Assembly: GCF_003073045.1 (NCBI RefSeq)
Contig: NC_037602.1
Coordinates: 1,302,001 to 1,366,000, forward strand
Direction: 5' to 3'
From: Pomacea canaliculata
Lineage: Eukaryota > Mollusca > Gastropoda > Architaenioglossa > Ampullariidae
DNA length: 64,000 nt
Each line of letters opens with the position of its first letter. Position 1 is the stretch's first letter. Shown here in pieces: positions 12,531 to 25,321 of this stretch. The position numbers were made by a program, and so were the translations under genes. The notes under the pieces are model-generated. The model did no database searches. It saw only the letters and a program-made list of their open reading frames with translations, and was not told the origin of the DNA.

Positions 12531-14967
12531 ATTTGTTTTAAGGTTTTGTGGTGCATCTGTTCTAATATTTATAAAAGAGGGTTATGTCTGTGAAAGTGGA
12601 AATTCTTACTAATGTTGATTTTTATGATTACAAAAGAACGAGAAAACAAATGACAGCAATATATTATTATAATCATTTTAAGTAATGTATAAATAAGCAA
12701 AGCATCTCTTTATACGTATGTATTGCTGATTGTATTCTTTGAATATATATTTACAAATACATTTTTACGTATTGATTTTACACAATAAATGAAAATTTAG
12801 TCATTTTTGTAGTTGTGGAAAATAAATGTAATCTGCATGCTGTTTGTTGTCTTCAGCTTGTTGTGTAATTTACTTATTGATTGGCCTTTAGCTGTGACAG
12901 TGAGCTTAAATTAAGCCATACCAGTTAAATGATACCAGCATTAGCAGCATCCATAAGGCGCCTATTCAACAGGTACTAGGCGCACTTATACACCCTTCAT
13001 AAAACACGAGCATCCTACCTTCTAACCATGACAATCACTTATACTCATTCAATTGATACTAGACTCTGTAAGTATAGTACTTTTAAAACCGTTGCTAGGG
13101 AGACAAAGCTTAATGTATGACAAAGAATTTCAACAAATTAATAAGAAAGTTAAGTATTTAGCTCATTTTCCATGTAAATATTTCAATCTGTCAAAAAGTT
13201 AATTTTGTAAAGGTACAGAATAGAATTCAAGGAACACGACACACACAAACCCACACACAGTTCTTAAACATCACATAGGCAGGTTCTGACCCTGACATGT
13301 CATCTGCAGCAGACAGCATATAACAGACAACACAAGCAACAATAAAAGACATTAAAAAGAAAAGACGAGAACTAGTAAAAACCGAGACTAACACCACAAA
13401 AGAGGGTAGAGGCAAACAATCGCATACTGCAAGAGAATGAATTGTAATATACAGGAGACCACCCTCCAAACCAAGTTTCACACCCCAGCAAGACTCGATG
13501 TTGAAGCGAGGCATGCAAAGAGAATGTAGTGAACCTTACAAGAACAAAATACTAAAAAGTTAAATTTAACAGTTGAAAAACAAATGAAACTTTTAGGTTC
13601 AAATTATTACAGCTTGCAAGTGATGTGGATAGTGGACTATTTTCGCTTCATATTCCTGCGCGAGTGGGTGTTTAATCGTCTGCTAAAGAGTAAATACGTT
13701 TCTAAGTGATAGCTTTGAGCAAGGCAAGAAACTGTTTTTCCAAATATAGGCAAATGACCACCTCAATAATTATGTTCTCGAAATTCTAGCGTACAGACAT
13801 CATCATACACAGGTAAAACTCTTACTATACTTTTATTTTACCACCTTAACCCACGGAAGTACACATTCTATACAACGACCATGCAGGCTACAGTACTGGA
13901 CTGTTTTCCGCGGTTACATAAACATTGTCATTTCTTAGGATTTTGTGACTGCAGAAATTATGTACGCAATTGCTTTAGTCATATCAGAACCCATTACACA
14001 TGATACAATCACCCCTACCATTTACCGCGGAATTGAACTCCTACATTCATAGTTGGTGCGTGGATCGGTTGTCTAGCTGTGGCTGCTGAATGTGTCTGCT
14101 AGTAACTCAAATAAAGATTTTGTCTGATATTACTGAGTGATCATAGAATTTGAGTAATAAATGCCTTATTCGAGTAGCACGCGATGCCACGAGCCTTATA
14201 ACTGTCGGGTATAAATTTAAGGTGTACATACTATATAAATGGTTCGTAACAACACGTACACCTCTCCCTTCCTTCTGCTCTGTACCACCCATCCCCACCT
14301 CTACACCCTTTCGTTGAGTGGGATCGCACCCGACACCTCAGGATTTGTACAGAATTCGCTTACAACTTATATTAATAAAAATGTGCAAGCAATATTTTTA
14401 CAAGGAAAAATGTATAAGCAAGATTAACGTGATACTAAAATGCAGATGGGTTAAATTTATTAGTTGCATATACATAGTGGTTCAAGATCTCAGTCAAGGG
14501 ACAGGGGCATGCATACTAGCCGGTTATGAATTTTTCCCCAAAGAAATATATAGGAACCATATATGGCCGTACTAGCTGGTTTATTACCTATATGTTGTGT
14601 AGCTGACTTGCTCCAGTTGTTCCAGCAGTTGAATGGATACTTTAACCCTTTAGAACTCCTATATAGGAGGCTGGGTAAGACATCTGTGAGGGCACCACCA
14701 TCACAAGACAGTTGGCCTTCATAACAGTGTTATTAACACTTTCCTTCTCTACAACTGAAAGGTTATACAGGGCTAACTTTACCATCATAGTGAAAATTAC
14801 TTTTATTGGCCAGCTGCTGAAATGGTTTTGAAAAAATATAAAGATAAGAATGGAAAAACGTGTCAGATGCTGCTTCCATTATTCCATCATTCCCACCCCA
14901 GTCAGCCTTTTCAAGTGTCTGAGTTACTGAAGTACCAGAAAAGAAAAAGTGTTACTTTTATTTGCAG
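12531..14967. other. Intergenic region before arrestin copy 3
   Basis: AT-rich sequence with no convincing coding potential; short open stretches lack codon bias or recognisable motifs. The coding start of copy 3 follows a splice acceptor (tatttgcag ending at 14967), so a non-coding first exon should lie in or before this region. I could not locate it. Confidence 0.4.
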
Positions 14968-14971
14968 CAAA

Positions 14972-17900
14972 ATGGGCAAACTGAACATCTTTGAGATTAG
15001 TTTCAGCAACATCCAGGGTGTGTACTATGCTGGTCAGAATGTGCTGGGTCACTGTACTGTGGAGCTAAATGAGGAAATGGCAATGAGAGGTGATATACTT
15101 TTGTTCATCTTTACTTTGGTGCCTTTTCTAATCCTAATGTTAGTCTTTCTTCATGGTGAATTTGGCTCTTTTTGATGTCCTTTGAAGAGATAGGTTAGAT
15201 GGCTATTTTTATTCCACTGTACATGTGCACGTGTGCATGTTTAGCACCCCAGTGGCCACAAGCACATTGATGCCAAGGATGACTAGTTTTTATGTGTATG
15301 TGCAGTGCACGGGATGGTTTGATAGCAAAAGATTGATATTATGGGTGAACGACTGTTTGGTGGCAAAGATACATATTATGTACAAATTATTGTTTGGTAG
15401 AAGATGCTATTAATGAATGTTTGCATATTGGCATGAAAGTGTTTTAATATGTACAGTATTCCTTGGGAGTAAAGAAAAAGTAAAAAACACAGAATGAATG
15501 TGAAGGACAGTGAGAGAGAGAACAAAAGCATGCTTATCTCTTGTTTACATGTGTTCATATACTTTAATTTACTTGACTACGTATGCAGGTATACACAAAG
15601 AGGTTGGAAGAAGGAAAGAATGAGTGCATGATGGAAAGAATTAGTTTGTTTCACTTTTTTTCCTTTTTATTTTCTGTTGTTGCTGATGTTGGTTTATTTT
15701 TATTATTTGTCATAAACCAACCAGAGAGTGTGTGTATATGAATAATAAATACTATTTATAAAGATATGAATGTGTGTGAATATGTATGGATTTTTTAAAA
15801 TATCTTAATACCCCTTAGAGGGTGACAGAATAAAGAATCTTGGATCTCTTGATAGAGAAGATGCATATAATGAACAAAAGACTGGTAATAGAAAATACAT
15901 ATTGTAAACAAATGACTGTGTGGTGATGGAGCATGTATATTATGAACCAGTCTACTTTTCTTTATCTCCATCTCTCCCCCTATCCCAGTGTGGTCCAGTG
16001 GCCCAACGGTTTGTGCTTGTCACCAATACAGTGAAGGTTGGCTGTCCTGGGTTCAGCTCATGCCTCATGGCAAGCTGCTGTTTCTCTGGAAGGGGCATCT
16101 TTTTACAGGGTTGGCTGTCTTGTGATATAGCCTTCGTTGCTGGCTCAGCGTGAAACACCGATTCCCACCCCCACTCTCACCCCACTCTCATTCACATTTG
16201 TTGTGAATGCCACACCCAATCACTGACAATTATAAGCTATTGCTTTTAATGTTCAGACTCCACTATTGAAGGAAATCCTTACTAAAAATCATATTACAAA
16301 ATCAATTTTGTAACCAAATATTTTCTAAAGTATTGCTAATGCCTTACAAAATGTTTGTCATTATACACTTTAATATGTAAGAATTTTTTAACATGTGTAT
16401 GCACAGCTTAGCAGAAAGTTAACCAGCAACAAATTTTGTGTGCAGGTATCAGATTAAAATTTCAGGGCCAAGCAGATGTTTATTGGACAGAAACTGAAAC
16501 AAGAGGAACTGGTGATGACCAGCAGACTGTCACAGAATCTTACTCTGCCAAAGAGAAATATTTTGAACAAGAGGTTCTGTTGTTTGGAATTTGTAAGAGA
16601 CATTAAATTGTTTTGCTTTCCTTGTGTGTTACCCAACAGATTATACTTTGAATATACAGATGTTTACGAATAAAGACTAAGGAAAACTATAGATGACCAT
16701 CTGACATCGTTCCAAATTATTCATTTGTCATTACAGGGCCAGCACAGGGAAGGGATACAGTAAAACTTTCAGCTGGACGAACTGTTTTCCCTTTCTGCTT
16801 TGTTCTTCCTCCAAACCTTCCCTCATCCTTTGAAGGATCTGATGGTCATGTTCGATACAGTGTTAAAGGTATCATTGACAAGCCCTGGAAATTTGATCAC
16901 ACAACTAAGCGACCTTTCTCCATCATTAGCATCTTGGACTTGAATGCAGACCCAAGTGCTATGGTATGATCAGTTAACTGCCTGTAGGGATTGCAGGCTT
17001 ACATGTACTTGCATATGCACACATATTCATTCATTATGACCATGAGCATAACAACACATGTAGTTAATATTATATGTGGTAATATACTACCTAAAAGAAG
17101 GTAGTTTAGCAGAAATGAATTTACAATTATTCTGTCATTACACTTTTTGTTGTGTCCAGTCATAAAATTTACATCGCCACATATTGTCAGATGGTTTCTG
17201 AATCTCTCAGCTGACCTAACTCACTGCATAGCTTACTTATTCTGAGAGGTTTTATCTTCCATCATTCTTGTATTCAAGATTTTTTCCTTTGTAGCATGAG
17301 GACTCTGAATCCACAAATCAAACATAGTAGCGACGATGTAATAATTGTTGTAAGGTGTGCTTCTATATTTTAGAACATGTGTGATATATTTTTATGTGCC
17401 AATTTCTATTTTTATAATGATTTTAACCGTTCTGTCTTAGATGCCAGTGGATGGTTATAACCAGAAGACCATTTGTTGCTTGTGTTTTGCAAGTGGCCCT
17501 ATTACTGCATCATTTCACCTTGAACGCCGTGGTTATGTTCCAGGGGAAGTCATTAGACTGTTTGCAGATATTAGGAACAATAGTTCACGTAAAATAGATA
17601 AGTCCTACATAGAGTTGAAAATGGTAGGTATTTCTTTGATCCATCCAATATTGCTCAAATAAAGCATGTGTTATTTCCCTTCCTCTCCTCCATGCATGGA
17701 TATGCGTAGACATATTTCCATTTGTAAGCAACGACTCAGATTATAAAATGGATAGACATTTTCACAACTTGGCATTGAGCCAAGCAAGAGAAGAAATGCA
17801 GAATCAGAATATCAAAATTGCAAAATTGAAGCTGATGATATTTTGTGCTGTGTTTTTTTGCTTTCTGTTACTGAAGTTTATATTTACTAGCTATTTTCAC

Positions 17901-19409
17901 AGTTTAAAACACTGCTGTTTGTTTTCTGTTATTTTGATATGACTCTGCATCATGCTACAGCACTTGTTCAATATTTCTTGCTTTTTGCTTGGTTTGACTT
18001 CAGCTGTAGGACTTAACTGTTTTCAAGCCCTCTGTGGCTGATGGATAATACAAGGCACATTCTATGAAGCCACGAAAGGTGATGAAGTCTGAAGTTGATT
18101 TTTCTTTTCAATTTTTTTATAGGTAACAGTATATCATGCAACCACCAAGAGCAAGACCACTGCAAAGGAGATTGGCAGAATTGTTGAGGGTCCTATTTTA
18201 GAGGGGCAATCTTTTTCATGGGAGGGCCAAGAGTTTGTCCTTCCACCTCTGCCTCCTTCGCATCTTGCAGGATGCAAAATTATTGACATCAAGTACATTT
18301 TGCAGGTAATTACAGTGTCTTGACCATAAAATGCCCTTTACTGGGTGACTGAACTTATTGCAGTGTATGACATTTTTCTCACAGCCAAACTGAAAAATGT
18401 GATTTGATCCTAGAAGTTTTCAAAATAGTTGCAAATACAACAGATCAATGAAGAGTTTTATGAGAAGAACTGGAGTTAAGCTTACTGTTGGTAAAAATCC
18501 CAACACAATGCATCTTCTTTATTCTGCACTTGTGAAGCTGAATGTTGACCCTTCTGGGCCTGCACTGGACCTGGAAGTTCCTCTAGAAATCATCATTGGC
18601 ACTATCCCCCTGCGTCAAGTTGTACAGCAGTTTCCTCCTCGTGCTCCATCTCCTCTTCAACCATTATCTGGATTCCATCAACCTACAAGTGGACAATATG
18701 CTGGTGCCAGTTCTCAGCCCTTAGATCCCAGTGCACCATGGGAACCTGTGATGCCCAGCAACATTCCCAACATGCGTATGTTGTTTCTGAGAACATACAA
18801 TACTTTCCTTTATTTCTCTGAACTGCACGGTTTTCTCTTTCTCATGCTGTGTGTCTGTGTGTGTGAGTGATCTAGTGGAATAGATAGAATTTGAATGAAC
18901 ACATCCATAGGTAGTAACATATTCTTAGTTTTCTTATCAATCATCACCAAAGAGATGTTAAAGTTCTATCAAAGCCAGACAGCTTTGCTAAAATCTGCAT
19001 GCAACACCTTCAGGGTGCGTCTCTTGATTGTTAATGGTCGTCTTTGGAGTGACAATCCATCTCAGTTGATGTGCACTTGGCATCTTGGATTAATTGTTAA
19101 TCTTTGATGTATGATCAACTTTCTATGAAGACTGAACATTTCTTTATATTTATGTGAACAACTTTACTGTGGAGATATTTCAACCATCTGTACACTTTTG
19201 TGTACAGGGTTACCAGTCACTCACAATTTATTATTGTTAATAATAATTTTTTTTTACCAGCGCCACCCTCATACAGCGAATGTGTCCTTGGGAAAGTGAA
19301 TGTGAAAGATGAAGGTGACAGTCAGTATACTCGTGGGGTCCTGGAGTTTGCTCCTGTGTACACTTACTACGACTGGGGTCACCAACCCACTACCATGAGT
19401 GGGAAATAA
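14972..19409 (+). CDS. Alpha-arrestin (ARRDC2/3-like) copy 3, complete coding region
   Basis: Seven coding exons: 14972-15089, 16446-16592, 16737-16963, 17441-17623, 18123-18305, 18538-18775 and 19261-19409. They total 1245 nt (414 aa plus TAA). Exon lengths 1-5 and all phases equal those of copy 2. It starts MGKLNIFEISFSNIQGVYYA; four leader bases separate the acceptor from the ATG. The N domain has LKFQGQADVYWTETETRG, YFEQEVLLFG and LPPNLPSSFEG. The C domain has QKTICCLCFASGPITASF, RRGYVPGE and VPLEIIIGTIPLRQVV. The tail is Pro-rich with a single PPPSY at 366-370 and ends TTMSGK. In the C-domain strand the copy-2 PPSY is PPSH, which suggests the internal motif is not a required ligase site. 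Intron 1 carries a tRNA-type SINE. Predicted role by family: NEDD4-type ligase adaptor. Confidence 0.93.
15988..16170 (+). repeat. tRNA-derived SINE (+ copy)
   Basis: The 5' part resembles a tRNA gene with an A box near TGGCCCAACGG and a B box GGTTCAGCTC, separated by CACCAATACAGTGAAGGTTG. A second copy of the same family lies at about 35190-35378 on the opposite strand; the two share the central 26 bases and the tail segment (atatagcctt, gttgctg, aaacacc). It sits in intron 1 of arrestin copy 3. It does not fold as an intact tRNA, so it is a SINE rather than a tRNA gene. Confidence 0.75.
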
Positions 19410-21282
19410 ATCAGCTTTGTTTAAATCACTTGATGTAAGTGCATACTGAGTATATACTTTTCATACGTTTATTTAGGATGATGCACAAATGATATAGAGA
19501 TACAAAAATTCATAAAAAGCCACACTGAGATTAATTGTGGCATTTGATGCCTCTGATCATTTCATTTTGTTTGAACAACTGTCCTTGAGTTTTGGTGCTG
19601 GGAGAATGGTGCTGACATGAATAGAATTTTATCTAACATGCCACAGTTAATGGCTGTTGTCTTCCTCTACTGCTTTAAACTATGGCTTTCCTTGGTGAAT
19701 GGGTAGAGGGTTGTGGGTGTCTGTACTTGGTCCTGTTTTCTTCGTGTTGTGTCTGCAACCTTTGAGTTCCACCATCAGATCTTGTGGTCATCTCAATCAC
19801 TGCTGACAATTCAGTGATCCATCTAATGTTTCTAGACTTGCTTCGAGCATTAGATACTTGTATTGAAATGCAGACTGGTTACTAAGCTGAAAATAAGACA
19901 GAAGCTGTTCTCACAGGCACCGAAACTTGATTTTCACTCACGTTTTGTTTTCATTGCGAGATTACATTTTCTGACTCATTTTGCAATCATTGTGTTTATT
20001 TTGACTCACATTTATCTGTGAATATACATAATCTTTAAAATACTAATTTTTTCTTCATCTCAGCAAGAGTTGCAAATATTTGATAAATATGGATATAATA
20101 TCATGGAAGTGACCGACTAACATTTTGTGTCACTTTTTCATGTTTAGATTTCCACAATGTATTTTTGCCAATTCAACTGATTTTAAGTTGAACTGACTTC
20201 AGAGAATCCATTGTTCTGTGTAGGCTTTACCACATAGTCGACTCAGTTATGATACCTCACTGGGCTTCCCATTATAACATAAATTGAATACAAAATGGCT
20301 CACCCTGTACTTGTGAAAATGACAGAAGACAGTATGATGATGTTATTAATGCACGTATTCATGATTGGCATGCATGCAAGTTTTTAATGTGTCCACAGAT
20401 GCATCATTTGGGATTGAAAGACTGCATATTTTTTATGCACATCATTTATTTCTATAATCCCTATATGGTATGACATATTTAAGGCATGTAGTAATGAAAT
20501 ACATATAATATATATATGCACACACAAATAAATAAAAATAGTTTACATCATATATTTAAGCACTGCGATGAATAAATAACATAGTAGAATTTCTAGAGTG
20601 AGAGTGAAAATTTGTGTCCAATCTACATTCAGTTGTTTAGAACCTGGTTGCAGTACAAATGTGATGGCACGTATGATTGTGCATGTCCTAGAACCTGAGA
20701 ACATGCTTATATCAGAGATGCATGCAGCCAGATATTTGCATGTCTTTATTACAGAAAACTCTTAGTCTCTCTCCGGTGGTTTGTTTAATTGCTAAAACTA
20801 TTAACTTCTCATACAATTTCCACAATAATTACAATGTAGACAATGTAATCTCTTTAACTATAATCCCACATTTTGCATAAATACATACCATGCATATTTA
20901 ATACAACAGTTCTTTCATATCCCATGTCACTGACCGTTACAGTGGGAAGATTTTCCACTTGCGTGACGTTGTCTCTGTGGAACTGATATCCTCTATGTTT
21001 CACACAACAGATCATGTTTAGGTTGACAGTTTATTCACCATACAACTTCTCAGTGTAGGCATGGCCTCATGGAGGTTGATGTCCTACTCGCAACACGACA
21101 GTGTGGGGACTCTTGGGTCGGAAGCTTTCAGGCTGTCTGACAAATCTGTTGTTCTGGCTATCTTCCGTCTCAGCCACACAAACAACCCCCCCCCCTCAAC
21201 ACCCTCCAAAAAATAAAAACTGTACCTAGCTAAACATCCTTCATCTCTTTGAACAATAAACTTCTTTAAGAAATGTTACCTT

Positions 21283-21331
<49 letters not shown>

Positions 21332-22240
21332 ATTAAACGTACGTCGTCACAGTAACCACAAGAAAGTTTTCCACTTATGATGTACAAAACTGGTCAGGCC
21401 ATCGAAATATAAATGTCTACCTGACGTTAGAGAAAGGGTTCACTGCTACACGTACCTTTCTTGATGGAAATAACACAATGCGCGCTCTTTCACATTCCGC
21501 TCCGCACGTGCGACTTGACTTGTCTGTGCACAAAACATTCTGACTCAGAGCACATAAATTTCTTCACATTTTAAACAAAATGTTCCGTGTCACCTATAGG
21601 CGAAAGTTGGTACATATACTAACATATTGAATGGCAGATTGTGCAATATGCAGCATGTTTTCACAGCAGCAAATAAAGAGAAAATACAAAATTAAACGTG
21701 AATAATGTGTCTTGCTGATACCTCTAACGCACAAGTTCGTGTTTTTATTAACATTTTATTACCTTTCTGAATTTTTATCTTTGTAACTAAGATCAGTAAA
21801 TGTTATCTTTATATACATATCAACAATGCTTACAAAGAATTTATTTATTCATACAATATTTATGTTTATAATAAAAGTTTTTGATATTTCACGTTTCCAC
21901 TTATTTATGCACGTGTCGAGTGGCAGCGTGAAAGGTTTATTAAGCAAGTTTTCTTTAAACAGAAATTGATTATCAAAACCTTATGGAGCCAGTCGTATAG
22001 CATATTTCTAAATTTAATTACTTGTAGGCCTTAAAATCTATTTACATAATCAGTTTTATAGAAGTAAATTGCACAACACAATTTTTAATTATTTTTTTAG
22101 CTGTTCGTTCACGTCAACACAATCTTTAGTATGCGGTTGTGCAAGGAACTTCAACGGCAAAGAAATTATTTTTAAATATGTTTCAAACTCTTCCTTAGAA
22201 TATTTCTAAGTTTTAGAAGCGTGCATTGGTTCCAGGAGCT
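19410..22240. other. 3' flank of arrestin copy 3 and AT-rich intergenic DNA
   Basis: No gene seen. AATAAA-type signals occur near 20527. A homopolymer of about 40 T lies at 21284-21323, and a C run at about 21187-21197. The T run reads as A on the minus strand and could be the tail of a retroposed element, but no body was recognised. Confidence 0.4.
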
Positions 22241-22260
22241 TGACTGATGATGTATCCGAT

Positions 22261-22490
22261 GTTTTACTAATGACATCACGACTGATGACTTATCCTATTA
22301 ATTTGACAAATGACATCACGACTGATGACTTATCCTATTAATTTGACAAATGACATCACGACTGATGACTTATCCTATTAATTTGACAAATGACATCACG
22401 ACTAGCTGATGACGTATCCGACTATTTTGACTAATAACATCATGACTGATGACGTGTCCGACGATTAATTTTTGACTGATGACGTACTGC
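22261..22490. repeat. 40-bp tandem repeat with CRE-like TGACATCA / TGACG motifs
   Basis: TGACATCACG recurs at 22271, 22311, 22351 and 22391, exactly 40 bp apart, with near-identical units between. Flanking degenerate units (22240-22270 and 22411-22490) carry TGATGACGT variants. TGACATCA differs by one base from the CREB/ATF site TGACGTCA. An inverted CCAAT box (tgattgg) follows near 22503. No downstream gene could be tied to it. Confidence 0.8.
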
Positions 22491-22821
22491 AGTGGCGTTG
22501 TATGATTGGACAACGTGACCAAACACCTGTTAATCACAAACTTGTATTACTGGACTGCTGGCAGTTATAACTACTAAAACGAGGCTGGTGTGTACAAAGC
22601 TTCTGGTTTAGTCACATTCATTGTTTAGGCTCTCCGAGACTAACACAAGAAGCTAAGCATTGGTCTCGGCAGACGGACAGCTATCCACCTACACGTCCAT
22701 AGGTTAATTAACTAAGGTGTTAGTTAAACAGATCAGAGATAAGCAAAGTAGGTTATCAAGCATTTTGAGTGCATGCATTCATGCAGTTAGTTACGTGGGC
22801 AGTACAAGTGATAAACAAAGT

Positions 22822-22989
22822 AAATAAGAGGGAAACAGGAGTAAGAATAACCTAGAGTGTATAGTGAATATAGGAGTAAATTAGAGGGAAACAGGAGTAA
22901 GAGTAACCTAGAGTGTATAGTGAATATAGGAGTAAATAAGATGGAAACAGGAGTAAGAATAACCGAGAGTGTGCAGTAAATGTAGATGG
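22822..22989. repeat. 56-bp minisatellite, three units
   Basis: Units start at 22822, 22878 and 22934, each opening AAAT(A/T)AGA(G/T)GGAAACAGG and containing AGTGTATAGTGAATATAGGA; the third unit is diverged. Open reading on the minus strand here is a by-product of the repeat. Confidence 0.85.
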
Positions 22990-24545
22990 TGAAGAAGACA
23001 AAGGGGAGGAACGAGTGCTGTGTGTACGAGCGATGTTGGGTTGACAAGGCCAGGAAGGTTATCCTGCATCCCAGTAACTCATGCGACTATACATATTCAC
23101 GCTACACATTTTTATCTACACTACAAGGTTTTATCCAGGTATGTCTAATGTAACAGAAAACATTACAGTGGAGACAAAACGTATCCCCCCACCCCATCGT
23201 GTCTTACTGTGTATATTCTTGCTCTTTAATTTCTTGCACTTTGTATATTATATATTTGTACTGAGCTTCACATCAAAACAACTAATAAAGTTACTAACAT
23301 TGTTACTCTCATCAAAATTCTTTTGTGAAAGAACGAAAAATGAATGTGTATCGAATAATTTTATACTTGTTTAGTACAGGTCAAATCGTTTCCCTAAGCA
23401 GTGGTCGAGTTGGAAAATGTTTGTCCACCACCTTCTCTCCTCATCCTACTACACTTTCTTTTCAGTCAATAACTCGTCGGTGGCGATCGGCAATTCTTCT
23501 TTGATTGTGTGTGTAGCTACAGCCACCTCACCTGATGTAGGTGCTCTATGGGAATCACGCGACGTTGGTACTGAGACTAACAGTGTGAAGTGATTGTGCT
23601 GTGAACTGTGACTTCATAATGCAATGTGAAGCCACCTGCGACACTGGCTTTGGCAATGTGTTAACTCAGAGCACTCGTACTAGTCTTGACCAGAAAGGGA
23701 GAAATTTAATATACATGTACTGGAAAGCCAGTAGGAATTCAACACTGATTTTCTCTCTCTCTTCGTCACATTAACGAACGCGAGCACACACACACACATA
23801 GGCCCGCGCGAAAAATCAGACACCAGGGACACGAGTGCCGCAGGAAATGCAAACTGTCGGGTATGACTACTTACAGAGGTGCTGCCTTTTAGTCCACCCG
23901 ACCCAATAGTGGTGAAACAATGTCACGCTCGAGTGAACATGGCCTTATACACGCGAAGGAACGATTGCCGACACTGAGACGCACCGTCACTTCTTTTTTC
24001 AAGATGCATGATTAACTGTCACCAGCGGTGGGCCCTACAATAAAACCCCAACACATTCTGGTGGTCGTGGTGTGTCACCATCAGAACTGCGGGGTGGACT
24101 GCTAATGTGCTCTCGGCATCGTTGTAGCTGTCGACCTCGGGTGCACATACACACCCCACCACAAAAGACTCTCTCTCTGCTGGACGATTGATGATCTTCG
24201 CTGCTGATGACTGTGTGAAGTGCCTGATATTGTGACACGACGATGTGAAGAAAAGTGTACATAATATCGTGTTTTTTCTCCATTGCTTCATTCACCTGTC
24301 CCGTCAAAAGGAACACGGTGACACCAGCAGATAAAAGTGAGTATATAAATAGTTTCGGGTCGCATATCCTTTCTGTATTTGCCAAGCTATCAGGCCACAG
24401 AGTTCCAAACTCCATCGTCATCACTAGCAAGTTAAGGGTTGTAGGAAGTTATCTGGGCCAAAGGGGTAAAGAAATGTAGAAGAGAGCTCATAGAGTGGGC
24501 ACATTGACCATTCGTCTGCTCTTTCGGCGCGGCAGCTGTTCAGTA
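22990..24545. other. Intergenic DNA without recognised genes
   Basis: Mixed composition. A CA run lies near 23788-23800. Overlapping open frames on the minus strand at 24019-24430 show no family motif. A possible splice donor (AAAGTGAGT) lies near 24328, which could end a non-coding first exon of arrestin copy 4; this is speculative. Confidence 0.35.
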
Positions 24546-24775
24546 AGTATGGTTGCCCATTAGGTCCATCATCTAACTTTTTCACAGATGTTTATCAAGT
24601 GTACTAGGCTACCTGTTAGTATGGTTACCCATTAGGTGTATCATCTACCTATTTCACAGCTGTTCAGCAAGTATACAAGGTTACCTGTTAGGTACGTCAT
24701 TGACCTGTTTCCCTGCTGTTCAGTAATTATATATCGTTACCCATCAGGTGTGTCATCTACCTGTTGCTCAGCGGC
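24546..24775. repeat. Four-unit minisatellite, mostly 56-bp spacing
   Basis: Units marked by GGTTRCC(C/T)(A/G)TTAGGT begin at 24551, 24623, 24679 and 24735 (the last as CGTTACCCATCAGGT), spaced 72, 56 and 56 bp. Each also contains TCAT(C/T)(T/G)ACCTRTT- and GCTGTTCAG-like blocks. Confidence 0.75.
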
Positions 24776-25321
24776 CTGAGTCAGTGTTCATCAAGAAGGT
24801 GCATGACTGGCTCACCTTGCTGCGCATTGCCCTCAATTTTTTTTTTTCAGCCTCAATATTTTTGGCCTTGACTTTCAAAAGGTCGCACGTTTCGCTTGGG
24901 CGCCCACAAATCATGTCACGTGATATTCTTGTGGCATTACCAACGTGTTCTGAGCAACTTTGTTGACTATGGCTGGTGAGATGTCCACCTTTCAAAATAA
25001 AGAATGCACTTTTTACTCACATTATGAACAGAAATTAAAAATCAACCAAAACTTTTATGACTAGTAGAATGCAATTTGGTTTTAAAATTTGACATTATTT
25101 GATATTTTTTTTAACCAGACAGGCAGGGTCCGCTCAGTACAGTCAGTAGAAAGTGTCCTGAATCATCGGGCCATGTGTTATGCAGGGAGCTGAGTCGAAA
25201 CGTGCGACGTTTTCAATGTCAAGGCAAGAAAAAAGAAAAAAAAAAAAAAAGAAAAGAAAAGAAACAGAAAAATGAAGGCAAGGCTCAGTGAGGCAAATCA
25301 TAGATGATAACGAGGCACAGC

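Noticed and set aside
14822-14971. Upstream extension of arrestin copy 3 in frame with its start
   Set aside because: The sequence before the ATG ends in a clear polypyrimidine-AG acceptor, and the other copies start at the equivalent MGKLNIFEI, so the extension is intron.
15988-16070. Possible tRNA gene (A-box and B-box-like motifs)
   Set aside because: No intact cloverleaf or acceptor stem could be drawn, and the same sequence recurs at 35190-35378 with a non-tRNA tail, so it is a SINE.
22261-22410. Regular 40-bp repeats, at first sight like a CRISPR array
   Set aside because: Units are contiguous with no unique spacers, and the setting is a eukaryotic intergenic region.
24019-24430. Two overlapping minus-strand open frames of 90-131 codons
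   Set aside because: No recognisable motif, no start or splice evidence, and mutual overlap in different frames.
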